IMG/VR virus record: IMGVR_UViG_3300031787_000278
Span: 1-41,600 of that record
Direction: 5' to 3' (one strand)
Length of the DNA stretch: 41,600 bases
Origin: a virus
Within the stretch, counting starts at the first letter, position 1; each line of letters opens with the position of its first letter. The translations under genes were made by a program, and so were the position numbers. The notes beneath the pieces are model-generated. The model was not told the DNA's origin. It ran no database searches and worked only from the letters and a program-made list of their open reading frames with translations. Below are positions 31,942-38,745 of the stretch, piece by piece.

Positions 31942-34455
31942 ATGCTTTTCTTTGATACTGAAACTTGCGGGTTCAATGGCCCGTTGATTTTGATCCAGTA
32001 CGCTGTCGATGATTACGACCCGGTACTGTGGAATGTTTGGACCGAACCTGTACTGGACTCATTATCCGTACTTGAAGAGTTCGGTAAACAAGACGTTGTT
32101 GGTTTCAACCTTTCGTTTGACTGGTTCCACATCGTAAAGATACATGCGATGCTCCAGCTTCTCTATGAGCGTAAGGGCAACGTACAACCAATCGGTTTCA
32201 TCCAAGAGATGGCGGCTCTTGAGGCCGATGCTCGGTTCGGACCATGTATCAAACCTAAGTCGGCTTTGGACCTAATGCTCTTTGCTCGTAAGGGTCCATA
32301 TCAATCTACGATGGACCGTAAGCCGGTTTATATTCGCAAGATTCCAACCGCAATGGTGGAGCCTATCATTACTGAGTTGACTTCTCGTTTGCAACTCAAG
32401 ACTCTGTACCGTGGACAGTGGAAACAACGGCTCGTCGCTCCCGGTATGTCTGACTTACTTCTTCGCTTCAATCCAACTGGATCGTTGAAGGCTCTCGTCG
32501 TTGATACTGGTATCCGAGATACACGATCCACGTATGAAAGCCTCAAGGCTCCGCCTCCACCGTACGAGGCATCTTGGGCACCATTTGCAACCGCAATCTC
32601 GAAAGGCCCAATGTGGCGTGTCGAGCGAAAGGTTACTTGGCCGGGTATCATTCTCGATCACATTGGATATTGGGCATACTCAAATGAAGCTCAACAGTAC
32701 GCTTTGGCTGATGTTGTTGATACTCGTGCTTTATATCGTCATTTCGGTAACCCTGAAACTGGCGACGATGATAGCGAGTTGGCTTGTATGGTCGGGGCTG
32801 TACGTTGGAGAGGTTACAGTATCGATGTTGAGGCTGCCAAGCGAGAATACGACCGACTAGGCGAACTTGCGAAGTCTGCTCCCACAGGTGATAAGAAAGC
32901 GTATGCTTGGCTATCACAGGTCATGACTCCGATGGAACTGGAACACTTGCGGGATGATAAGAACAAGATCAGTACCGCCAAGTTGATACTCCAAGAGATT
33001 TCTGCATGGAACACGGATTGTAGTTGCGTAACTTACGAAAAGAAACTTGTTGAGAAAAAGGGTGGCTTCGGTGGAACAATCAAGTCCTACGAAACGGAAC
33101 GACATTTTGTTCCTACTTGCTCATGTATCGAGGGCAACATCAGACATCTTGCAGCTGTGCGTGCTGAAGCCATCCTCACAGCACGACAGTCCAAACAAAA
33201 AAGAGCTACGCTTCGCAAGCTACTTGATGCTGGACGTTTCCACCCGTCAGCTTCTGTTATTGGAAGCCTTTCGGGCCGCATGTCGGGACGAACCACTGGA
33301 GCTAGCGGCGAACGGATTAAAGGTCTCAATGCTCTCGGTATCAATCGAGACCGCCGAGTTCGAGAGCTATTCACCTTCGCTGATACCGGTTACGCACTCG
33401 ATGGAGGTGACTTTGAGGCTTACGAAATAGCCATTGCCGCCGCTGCGTACAATGATACTGCGTTGAATAACCAACTTCTATCATGTAACGAGTGCGGACA
33501 CATTTACGACCCGGACGAGTACCGTAAGTTCGATCATTGTCCGTCTTGTGGCTGCTCGTATACCAACTGTAAGACTTGCAAGGGTCAGACGGTTGTACGC
33601 GGCAATGATATCGTAAAGCCTTGTCGCTGCGGTAAGAACAACATTGGCAAGGGACGCGAGAATACGACTCGTAAGATACATGCTCTGTTCGCAATGGAAC
33701 TGTATCCCGGAAAGACTTACAATGATATTGTCGCGTCAAAAAGTACGGCCCATGATATGTACGATGCCGGTAAACGGTCAATATTCGGCGGTCTACTATA
33801 TGGCGGTGACGAGAACACGATGCTTCGACGGGTTGGTATACCCTTGGAAGTTGGTAAGCCGGCCCGTGATAAGTTCTTCAACCGCTTCCCCGGTATTAAG
33901 GCTGAGCAGACTGCGTGCTATGAGCGATTCTGTTCTATGCGTCAGGAAGGCGGACTCGGAACCAAAGTGAGTTGGGTTGATCCTCAAGAGTACGTTGAAT
34001 CCTTGACAGGGTTTCGACGATACTTTACTCTTGAGAACCAAATTGCAAAAACTCTGTACACTATGGCCTCAGACCCGCCCGAATCGCTCGCGAAGTATAA
34101 GGGAAATATCATACGGCGAGATAAGGAGCAAACCTTTCTTGGAGCCGTACGGTCGGCCCTTTACGGAGCAGCCTTCCAGTTGCAGGCCGCGTGTATGCGA
34201 GCCGCTTTGAACCATCGCATCCAGTCTACTGGTGCGATTCTAACCAAGCGGTTGCAGCGTAAGATATGGGACCATCAACCTAGCGGGGTTCATGAGTTCC
34301 TTGTCGTACCGATGCAGGTGCATGACGAAGTTATTTGTCCATCAAAAGTTGATTTGTTCTCGACCATTGAACAGTTCATCAATGATACAAAGGAGCTTGT
34401 ACCGTTGATTCACATTCAATGGAAAAGTGGTCTCAAGAATTGGAGCGAGAAATGA
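31942..34455 (+). CDS. Family A DNA polymerase with 3'-5' exonuclease and zinc-ribbon insertions
   Basis: 837 residues, with AAGGAGC 6 to 12 bases upstream. The N-terminal DEDD exonuclease shows LFFDTETCGF, VGFNLSFDWFHI and ALADVVDTRALYRHF. Polymerase motif A is GGDFEAYEIAIAAAAY (~488), motif B KRSIFGGLLYGG (~611) and motif C MQVHDEVI (~793). Two Cys-rich insertions are unusual: one near 355-390 (DCSCVTY ... TCSCIEGN) and one at ~514-570 between motifs A and B with repeated CxxC pairs (CNECGHIYDPDEY, CPSCGCSY, CKTCKG, CRCG). It is the main replicative polymerase candidate. DpoZ of 2-aminoadenine phages is also family A, but no diagnostic residue was checked. Confidence 0.9.
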   Translation: MLFFDTETCGFNGPLILIQYAVDDYDPVLWNVWTEPVLDSLSVLEEFGKQDVVGFNLSFDWFHIVKIHAMLQLLYERKGNVQPIGFIQEMAALEADARFGPCIKPKSALDLMLFARKGPYQSTMDRKPVYIRKIPTAMVEPIITELTSRLQLKTLYRGQWKQRLVAPGMSDLLLRFNPTGSLKALVVDTGIRDTRSTYESLKAPPPPYEASWAPFATAISKGPMWRVERKVTWPGIILDHIGYWAYSNEAQQYALADVVDTRALYRHFGNPETGDDDSELACMVGAVRWRGYSIDVEAAKREYDRLGELAKSAPTGDKKAYAWLSQVMTPMELEHLRDDKNKISTAKLILQEISAWNTDCSCVTYEKKLVEKKGGFGGTIKSYETERHFVPTCSCIEGNIRHLAAVRAEAILTARQSKQKRATLRKLLDAGRFHPSASVIGSLSGRMSGRTTGASGERIKGLNALGINRDRRVRELFTFADTGYALDGGDFEAYEIAIAAAAYNDTALNNQLLSCNECGHIYDPDEYRKFDHCPSCGCSYTNCKTCKGQTVVRGNDIVKPCRCGKNNIGKGRENTTRKIHALFAMELYPGKTYNDIVASKSTAHDMYDAGKRSIFGGLLYGGDENTMLRRVGIPLEVGKPARDKFFNRFPGIKAEQTACYERFCSMRQEGGLGTKVSWVDPQEYVESLTGFRRYFTLENQIAKTLYTMASDPPESLAKYKGNIIRRDKEQTFLGAVRSALYGAAFQLQAACMRAALNHRIQSTGAILTKRLQRKIWDHQPSGVHEFLVVPMQVHDEVICPSKVDLFSTIEQFINDTKELVPLIHIQWKSGLKNWSEK

Positions 34456-34793
34456 GGGAGTACGTTCTTGGGATATTGGAGGCTTATATTGAAGGACAGA
34501 TTGCAGCTTGGAGACGCAAGTTGTATCGTGTTCGCAAGATGAAGCTACCTATGTTTACGGCAGCAGATGATAAGCGTGTCAACACATTACTTCTGCACTC
34601 GCGATATGATGAATTGTACGTTGTCCTTGAATCAATGGAGAAGCGTGACTTTTCTGCCCTTACGGTAATGGAGTTACGGAAAGAAGCTGCTCTCGTTGAT
34701 ATCAAGAATTACCAGTCTCTTAACAAGTCCCAGTTGGTTTCTTTACTTACGGAGTATTACAATGGATATCTACACCATTCATCGAACTCTTGA
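34452..34793 (+). CDS. Small protein with C-terminal Rho-N/SAP-like domain
   Basis: 113 residues from the ATG at 34452, which overlaps the polymerase stop (ATGA) and has GGAG 6 bases upstream; an in-frame ATG at 34419 would overlap by 37 bases. The N-terminal half is helical and basic (GQIAAWRRKLYRVRKMKL). The last ~40 residues, LTVMELRKEAALVDIKNYQS then LNKSQLVSLLTEYY, match the helix-extension-helix of Rho N-terminal or SAP domains, which bind nucleic acid. It is probably a DNA-binding accessory of the polymerase unit. It overlaps the next gene by 32 bases. Confidence 0.65.
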   Translation: MREYVLGILEAYIEGQIAAWRRKLYRVRKMKLPMFTAADDKRVNTLLLHSRYDELYVVLESMEKRDFSALTVMELRKEAALVDIKNYQSLNKSQLVSLLTEYYNGYLHHSSNS

Positions 34794-35130
34794 CTACCAG
34801 TTGTCAGAAACAATCAAGAAGGAGTACAAGGACATTTGGAACCGATTCCCTGAAATCGTGTCCAAGTTTCCAGAACTCACCCAAGAGGATATCAAAGGTG
34901 AGTTGGCCGGTTTGCTGAAAACTGAGGCGTGGCAGAATGTCCAAGATGTTTGGTTCGAGCGTAATGCTTCGCCTGACTACTGGGCACGATTGGCTGCTCT
35001 CACGGGACGCAACATGTTGCCCGAACAGAAACGATTGGCCAAGGTTCGCAAGTTGTGTGCCGCCAAGGTCGAAGATATCATTGAACAATTGATCGCAGTC
35101 TCGCCAACGGGATTCTTGGATGGAACCTAA
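34762..35130 (+). CDS. Hypothetical helical protein, 122 aa
   Basis: The ATG at 34762 is chosen because GGAG lies 7 bases upstream; an earlier start would overlap the preceding gene by almost 100 bases. The protein, starting MDIYTIHRTLDYQLSETIKK, is almost fully helical and charged, with FPELTQEDIKGELAGLLKTE and a Cys-containing basic segment VRKLCAAKVEDIIEQLIAV. No motif is recognised. It is coupled to the VRR-NUC nuclease by an 11-base overlap, which suggests that it may work with it. The overlap of about 30 bases at the other end is typical for this arm. Confidence 0.6.
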   Translation: MDIYTIHRTLDYQLSETIKKEYKDIWNRFPEIVSKFPELTQEDIKGELAGLLKTEAWQNVQDVWFERNASPDYWARLAALTGRNMLPEQKRLAKVRKLCAAKVEDIIEQLIAVSPTGFLDGT

Positions 35131-35482
35131 GAGCTTTGCCAGAGGTAAACCGGAAGAAGCTATTCGTACGCAGCTTAAAGCGTATCTGGAAGTCCGTGGC
35201 TGGTTCGTTATCATTACACATGGTAACGCTTACCAGTCCGGGCTGCCGGACCTCTACGCTACGCACAAAAAGTTTGGTGGACGATGGATTGAAGTCAAAC
35301 TTCCGGGAATGGTAGGGTCCAAGTTCACAAATGCACAATTGGAAGTGTTTCCGAAGTTGTGCTTAAACGGTTCTCCTGTTTGGGTATTAACTGGAGCAAC
35401 CAAAGACGAATATGATAAACTTTTTACTATGAAGCAAGGTAACTTCGAAGTTTACCTGATTCAGCAGATGTACAAGAGGTAG
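35120..35482 (+). CDS. VRR-NUC domain nuclease
   Basis: 120 residues forming one PD-(D/E)xK-type VRR-NUC domain: EEAIRTQLKAYLEVRGWFVI with the first Glu, then SGLPDLYATH and RWIEVKLPG, which supply the catalytic D ... E-x-K, and a C-terminal NAQLEVFPKL helix with VWVLTG. Stand-alone viral VRR-NUC proteins cut branched DNA such as Holliday junctions. It lies beside the polymerase and helicase genes, so recombination or clearing of branched DNA before packaging is plausible. The domain length matches the family norm and no active-site residue seems to be missing. Confidence 0.85.
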   Translation: MEPKSFARGKPEEAIRTQLKAYLEVRGWFVIITHGNAYQSGLPDLYATHKKFGGRWIEVKLPGMVGSKFTNAQLEVFPKLCLNGSPVWVLTGATKDEYDKLFTMKQGNFEVYLIQQMYKR

Positions 35483-35484
35483 GT

Positions 35485-35664
35485 ATGGCTGTTGCTCCTG
35501 GGGAATGTAATTGTAACGGTTGTGGAAAGAGTATGGAATTGATCAGCACCATCAAGAAAGGCAGGGTGAGGTCAGACGTACATTTGTGTATCAAGTGCGG
35601 AACGATCGCAAACACGCTTACCAAGTTTGCAAAAAAGAGTCCAAGGAAAGAAGGTGACAAATGA
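35485..35664 (+). CDS. Tiny zinc-ribbon-like protein, 59 aa
   Basis: The ATG at 35485 follows AGAGGTAGG at close spacing, two bases after the VRR-NUC stop. The product starts MAVAPGECNCNGCGKSM and contains a second knuckle CIKCG, giving C-x-C-x2-C ... C-x2-C, a probable zinc ribbon. A basic tail FAKKSPRKEGDK ends the protein. The stop overlaps the next start by 4 bases (ATGA), which supports a real gene. It may bind nucleic acid or a polymerase; no family is recognised. Confidence 0.6.
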   Translation: MAVAPGECNCNGCGKSMELISTIKKGRVRSDVHLCIKCGTIANTLTKFAKKSPRKEGDK

Positions 35665-35888
35665 GATACTGGATTCTTAAAGCTAAGGGCCTAACGTTTG
35701 ACTACGATGTGGCTAACGGTTTCGTTGTTGCGGCTGCGTCCGCGAAAGATGCTCGCGTGATAGCTGCAATGAACTGTGGAGACGAAGGTCCAGATTACTG
35801 GATGGATTCAAAGAAATCAACGTGCGGTCACTTGCCCACGTACCCGGCCAAACCCAGACTTATCATGAGGGACTTCAACAATGGGTGA
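35661..35888 (+). CDS. Small hypothetical protein, 75 aa
   Basis: Starts in an ATGA overlap with the zinc-ribbon gene, with AAGGTG about 5 bases upstream. The fold looks like a compact alpha/beta unit: MRYWILKAKGLTFDYDVANG, then FVVAAASAKDARVIAAM, which resembles an 'edge strand plus helix' module in small phage proteins. One pair of Cys is present (NCGDEG, STCGH), too few for a clear zinc site. The stop overlaps the next gene by 8 bases. Function unknown. Confidence 0.6.
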   Translation: MRYWILKAKGLTFDYDVANGFVVAAASAKDARVIAAMNCGDEGPDYWMDSKKSTCGHLPTYPAKPRLIMRDFNNG

Positions 35889-36282
35889 GTCTACAATAAT
35901 CGACGATGAAGGCAATCTTAGAACAGTTGATAGCTGGGCCGCAGGTGAAATTATTCGCTTACGTCGCTTGATACGGAGAGACAACATGGCCAAGATTGGT
36001 GATGCAGTTTTACTGCCCTTTGGGCATGAACATAGAATCGCACGGGTTATTGCAATTGCTGGCAACGGCGGCGTAATTGCTGAGCCATATCCGGGAAGAA
36101 GTGACCTGATCAAAGTCGAGCGTGTGCCCGGTGAATGGCCTATGATAGGCTACTACACAATGAGGCGGGAAGTCTCATGGTTCTGGTGGCTTGGTATCGC
36201 TGATAAAATTGTGTATGAATTTATCCCAAATGGAGTTGTTACATGTCCACGTTCGGAACACACGGAAACTGCATCAAAGTAG
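35881..36282 (+). CDS. Hypothetical protein with SH3-like or PD-type beta core, 133 aa
   Basis: Starts MGESTIIDDEGNLRTVDSWA, then a helix AGEIIRLRRLIRRDNM and a beta part KIGDAVLLPFGHEHRIARVI followed by NGGVIAEPYPG. The second ATG after the helix (AAIGD-like MAKIGDAVLL, 35986) has GGAGA upstream, so translation may also begin there and give a shorter SH3-like protein. The 3' end overlaps the HD phosphohydrolase start by 40 bases. No enzyme motif is recognised. Confidence 0.55.
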   Translation: MGESTIIDDEGNLRTVDSWAAGEIIRLRRLIRRDNMAKIGDAVLLPFGHEHRIARVIAIAGNGGVIAEPYPGRSDLIKVERVPGEWPMIGYYTMRREVSWFWWLGIADKIVYEFIPNGVVTCPRSEHTETASK

Positions 36283-36800
36283 CCAGCGGCAAGTACGTTG
36301 ACCTTGTTGACCCTGACCCGGCTACAATTGATATTGAGAGCATTGGAGCGGCTCTTGGTAAGTTGTGCCGGTTCGGTGGTCACTGTCCACGGTTCTACTC
36401 GGTTGCAGAACATTGTATCCATGCTTCCAAGTTGGCCTTGGATGATGGTTACATGGGCGATGCGTTGCGGGCTGTGTTCCTGCACGATGCAGCGGAAGCG
36501 TATGTTGGAGATATGGTCCGTCCTCTCAAGATGCACATCTCACAGTATCATGAGTTTGAGGCTCGAATCGAAAAGGCCATTGAGGCTCGTTTCAACATTC
36601 AGTTCGAACCGTGGCGAGATATCATCAAGAAGTACGACCAAGAGATGCTGAAAACGGAACGTTACCAAATGTGGCCGTTGGACAAGACCGAATGGGCAGG
36701 TATGGACGGAGCGTATCATGTTGTATTGCTCCGCTACTACCCGCCAAACGAAGCAACGTTTTATTTTGAACAGTTCGCTCAAACATTGAAGATAACATGA
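36243..36800 (+). CDS. HD-domain phosphohydrolase (YfbR/DatZ-like)
   Basis: 185 residues with a complete HD site: YSVAEHC (H57), VFLHDAAEAYVGDM (H81, D82, E85) and a later Asp in WPLDKTEW. It belongs with the YfbR-type nucleotidases and the related phage dATP triphosphohydrolase DatZ. YfbR removes phosphate from deoxynucleoside monophosphates, while DatZ depletes dATP in phages that use 2-aminoadenine; sequence alone does not decide between them. It lies next to a nuclease and a DUF5664-like pyrophosphohydrolase, so it should shape the nucleotide pool. Overlaps are 40 and 4 bases. Confidence 0.82.
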   Translation: MSTFGTHGNCIKVASGKYVDLVDPDPATIDIESIGAALGKLCRFGGHCPRFYSVAEHCIHASKLALDDGYMGDALRAVFLHDAAEAYVGDMVRPLKMHISQYHEFEARIEKAIEARFNIQFEPWRDIIKKYDQEMLKTERYQMWPLDKTEWAGMDGAYHVVLLRYYPPNEATFYFEQFAQTLKIT

Positions 36801-37135
36801 AATACGAAGCAACAGTTCTTGATGTGATTGATGGCGATACGCTTGACGTATTGGTCAATCTCGGCTTTGGAGTCAGTATCAAACAACGAGTCCGCTTGTA
36901 TCAAATTGATGCTCCCGAGTTGAGTTCGGAAGCAGGGAAGAAAGCCCTTGACTATGTTAAGACGTTAGGTCTTGGTCGAGTCCAGCTTGATGTTCCTAGT
37001 GGAGTTCGAGACAAGTACGGTCGTTGCTTAGGTGATGTTTTCTTTCTCTACAACGGAGATTACTACAGCCTTTGCAACATGCTTTTGATAAACGATCACG
37101 CACGTCGTCTTTTATACGGAGAAGAACATGATTGA
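36797..37135 (+). CDS. Staphylococcal nuclease-like (SNase) protein
   Basis: 112 residues: ATVLDVIDGDTLDVLVNLGF carries the first Asp and DGDT motif, KQRVRLYQIDAPE the Arg and Asp of the OB barrel, and DKYGRCLGDVF the second Arg. These are the metal and phosphate contacts of thermonuclease, which cuts DNA and RNA without much specificity. The C-terminal helix region is shorter than in the S. aureus enzyme. No signal peptide is seen, so it acts in the cytoplasm, perhaps to degrade host DNA. It overlaps both neighbours by 4 to 8 bases. Confidence 0.85.
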   Translation: MKYEATVLDVIDGDTLDVLVNLGFGVSIKQRVRLYQIDAPELSSEAGKKALDYVKTLGLGRVQLDVPSGVRDKYGRCLGDVFFLYNGDYYSLCNMLLINDHARRLLYGEEHD

Positions 37136-37568
37136 ACGTGAGATTAGTCAAGAAGAAATTCGAGCTTTGACGTTTGGTTTCAATGATTGGACGAAATACC
37201 GAGTTTTACGTTACAATGATACTCGTCGCGAGGGCGAGCTTGTGGCTGAGTATGATCATTTGTACAATACTTATTGTGCAAACAAACCGAAAACAGAAGT
37301 GCTGGGGACGGCACTACGATGTTTACCGTATGAAGGACTGGTCGAGATCGGGAAAATCTTCGAGGAGGGCCGCAAGAAATATGGCCTTGACAATTGGAAG
37401 AAAGGCATCAATGATACTGCCTACCAAGAAGAACGACTCGAACATGCTTTGCGGCACTTGATGTTGTGGTCGAATGGTGATAGGGCTGAGAACCATCTTG
37501 CAAAGGTGGCTTGGTTCTGTCTCACTCAACTTTACTTTGAGGCACGTAACAATGGGAGCAGTTCTTAA
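37128..37568 (+). CDS. DUF5664 / MazZ-like dNTP pyrophosphohydrolase
   Basis: 146 residues. The core reads IGKIFEEGRKKYGLDNWKKG, then QEERLEHALRHLMLWSNGD and ENHLAKVAWFCLTQLYFE. 'EG..KYG..NW..G' with the helical E-x2-HALRH and H-x3-V-x2 pattern is the DUF5664 signature, a MazG-type family containing MazZ, which converts dGTP or dATP to monophosphates in some 2-aminoadenine phages. Many relatives occur in phages with ordinary DNA, so the pathway cannot be deduced. With the HD enzyme and the MazG-like protein at 21692 this makes three nucleotide hydrolases. Confidence 0.78.
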   Translation: MIEREISQEEIRALTFGFNDWTKYRVLRYNDTRREGELVAEYDHLYNTYCANKPKTEVLGTALRCLPYEGLVEIGKIFEEGRKKYGLDNWKKGINDTAYQEERLEHALRHLMLWSNGDRAENHLAKVAWFCLTQLYFEARNNGSSS

Positions 37569-37644
37569 TGCGGTTATGGCTGTTCTGGTAGCTGGAGCTA
37601 TCGGAGCGATTCTTTACCACCTTTTCGTAGAGGAGGACTTCTAG
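37552..37644 (+). CDS. Tiny membrane protein, 30 aa
   Basis: An ATG at 37552, inside the 3' end of the preceding gene, opens 30 codons that end in TAG overlapping the next GTG (TAGTG). The peptide MGAVLNAVMAVLVAGAIGAI continues with LYHLFVEEDF: a single hydrophobic helix with Gly/Ala faces and an acidic tail. GAGG lies about 10 bases upstream. It resembles the small one-pass peptides found among phage early genes and lysis cassettes. Function unknown; the coupling to a secreted protein suggests an envelope role. Confidence 0.55.
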   Translation: MGAVLNAVMAVLVAGAIGAILYHLFVEEDF

Positions 37645-37937
37645 TGAAAGGTATTGCGTTTTTTGCTTTTTTCGTGTTGGTTTGTATCATGGCCCCCGCA
37701 TCTTTCGCCCAATGTACGGGCGGGAGTTGCGAGTACGCCCGTCAGATGCAGGCCACTGGTGTGTTCAGGCATGACGCCAGCTATCGCGGGGCGGAAGTGA
37801 TCTACTGGAGTAGCGGGACTGCCACCGCTGCACAGGCCCGACGATCATGGATGCGTTCGCCCGCACACAGGCGTTTGCTCCTGACCGGACGTATCAAGAA
37901 CGTTAGTTGCTTCGGCAACTATTGTGTAGGTCGATAA
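37644..37937 (+). CDS. Secreted mini CAP-superfamily-like protein
   Basis: 97 residues from a GTG with GGAGG 7 bases upstream. The first 22 residues form a signal peptide (MKGIAFFAFFVLVCIMAPAS, cleavage likely after SFA). The mature part resembles a shortened CAP/SCP domain: CEYARQMQATGVFRHD (the 'A..m...g...H' helix), GAEVIYWSSG (place of GENI), AARRSWMRSPAHRRLLL-like (W..SPAHR) and a closing NVSCFGNYCVGR. Four cysteines could form disulfides outside the cytoplasm. Known CAP proteins are secreted and bind lipids or other ligands. A strong terminator follows. No lipobox is present. Confidence 0.6.
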   Translation: MKGIAFFAFFVLVCIMAPASFAQCTGGSCEYARQMQATGVFRHDASYRGAEVIYWSSGTATAAQARRSWMRSPAHRRLLLTGRIKNVSCFGNYCVGR

Positions 37938-37945
37938 CTTTACGG

Positions 37946-37983
37946 GCCACGGTTCCGCTTGCGGGGCCGTGGCTTTTTCTTTT
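37946..37983 (+). terminator. Intrinsic terminator
   Basis: GCCACGG (37946-37952) pairs with CCGTGGC (37967-37973); an inner CCGC/GCGG pairing, separated by two T-G steps, can extend the stem. A TTTTTCTTTT run follows. It ends the nucleotide-metabolism and CAP unit. Confidence 0.85.
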
Positions 37984-37993
37984 GGAGTTTAAT

Positions 37994-38401
37994 ATGATAC
38001 TGCTTGTTGATACTGTTTCCATTGGTGCGAAACTTTACAAAAAGTATGATGGTTCTAAGCTCGACTACGGGCGTTTCGTGCAACACGTACGTAGTGTGCA
38101 TGAGGTAGAGGCCATGTTCGCGTACTTCGGTAAACAACCGACTAACAAAAACCTATCATTTGGTTGGCTACTTGACAAAATCGGTTTCGAGTTACTTTAC
38201 GATGTGCCCGATGGTCAGTGGCTTGATGTGTTGCGAAAGTTATTAAATACGAAAAAGGAACTTATCATCGCAACAACGAACTCGGCCAGCAAATTCTGTT
38301 TGAAAGGAAAATCGTTTGAACTTTACACGGTAGGCGATGTGCCTGACCTACGTAGGTTCGCAACTGATACACACGACCTCTCAGAGTTCATTTTGCGATG
38401 A
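37994..38401 (+). CDS. PIN/NYN-like protein, possibly degenerate
   Basis: 135 residues from ATG 37994, with GGAG 6 bases upstream, just after the terminator. The opening MILLVDTVSIGAKLYKKYDG and the KLDYGRFVQHVRS, EAMFAYFGKQPTN and GFELLYDVPDG segments follow the order of NYN/LabA-like PIN nucleases (first Asp, Asn/aromatic region, 'Yyg', Rossmann strand). The later ELIIATTNSASKFCL takes the place of the usual S/GDxDF motif but lacks its acidic residues, so catalysis is doubtful. The role is unknown; RNA binding or decay is possible. Confidence 0.45.
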   Translation: MILLVDTVSIGAKLYKKYDGSKLDYGRFVQHVRSVHEVEAMFAYFGKQPTNKNLSFGWLLDKIGFELLYDVPDGQWLDVLRKLLNTKKELIIATTNSASKFCLKGKSFELYTVGDVPDLRRFATDTHDLSEFILR

Positions 38402-38402
38402 A

Positions 38403-38416
38403 GTATCGTATCATGA
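38403..38416 (+). repeat. GTATCRTATCAT element
   Basis: Begins two bases after the stop of the PIN-like gene and reads GTATCGTATCATGA followed by GAAA. It is identical over 14 bases to the copy at 26749 in the central hub. Confidence 0.5.
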
Positions 38417-38499
38417 GAAAGCTGGATGTCCTATTGTAAATGGCGTGGTCATCTGTTCTATTAACGGACCCGATCGGCAACTGCCGGAAACGGGGACAA

Positions 38500-38513
38500 G
38501 TATCGTATCATGG
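38500..38513 (+). repeat. GTATCRTATCAT element
   Basis: Reads GTATCGTATCATGG followed by GAAAC. It lies just before the AGGAG ribosome site (38519-38523) of the next gene. Confidence 0.5.
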
Positions 38514-38531
38514 GAAACAGGAGCAAGTATC

Positions 38532-38735
38532 ATGGCAAGAGTCGCCATTGACGATGGCAACTGGAGCGAGTATCGTGAAGTTCGTCGCGTGATTGAATAT
38601 CGTGACAATGCAATTTACAGAACTGAGTTTTTGAAATACGTCCGAGCCGACTATCAACCCGGCGAGGATGAGGTAATTTGTCCGCTGCCGACCAGCATGT
38701 TGCTGAACGGGCGAACGATTCTTGTAACTGAGTGA
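38532..38735 (+). CDS. Small hypothetical protein, 67 aa
   Basis: The ATG at 38532 has AGGAG 8 bases upstream; the frame is open further back, but no good start or site lies there. The protein, MARVAIDDGNWSEYREVRRV, is beta-rich (VIEYRDNAIYRTEFLKYVRA) and ends MLLNGRTILVTE. No signal peptide, cysteine cluster or known motif is visible apart from one Cys. It is the first gene after the motif-rich intergenic region, so it may be controlled from there. Function unknown. Confidence 0.55.
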   Translation: MARVAIDDGNWSEYREVRRVIEYRDNAIYRTEFLKYVRADYQPGEDEVICPLPTSMLLNGRTILVTE

Positions 38736-38745
38736 GGACTGTATC

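Larger units (their letters stand above)
38402..38531 (+). promoter_or_regulatory. Intergenic region with two GTATCGTATCAT elements
   Basis: 130 bases without a convincing gene. GTATCGTATCATGA (38403-38416) and GTATCGTATCATGG (38500-38513) lie 97 bases apart, and a third shorter word GTATCATGG overlaps the next start codon. CGGC/GCCG hairpin bases lie around 38475-38486. No clear -35/-10 pair was found, so the region may contain a promoter for a phage-specific factor or an operator. Confidence 0.5.

Noticed and set aside
37552-37937. i-spanin/o-spanin pair
   Set aside because: The second protein has a Sec-type signal peptide without a lipobox and contains CAP-like motifs; no endolysin or holin pair lies beside it.
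38398-38439. 13-codon open frame in the intergenic region (MKYRIMRKLDVLL)
   Set aside because: Too short to support; it coincides with the repeated element, which explains part of its sequence.
38337-38531. Upstream extension of the 67-residue protein
   Set aside because: The frame is open, but it has no good start or ribosome site, would overlap the PIN-like gene, and AGGAG precedes ATG 38532 at ideal spacing.
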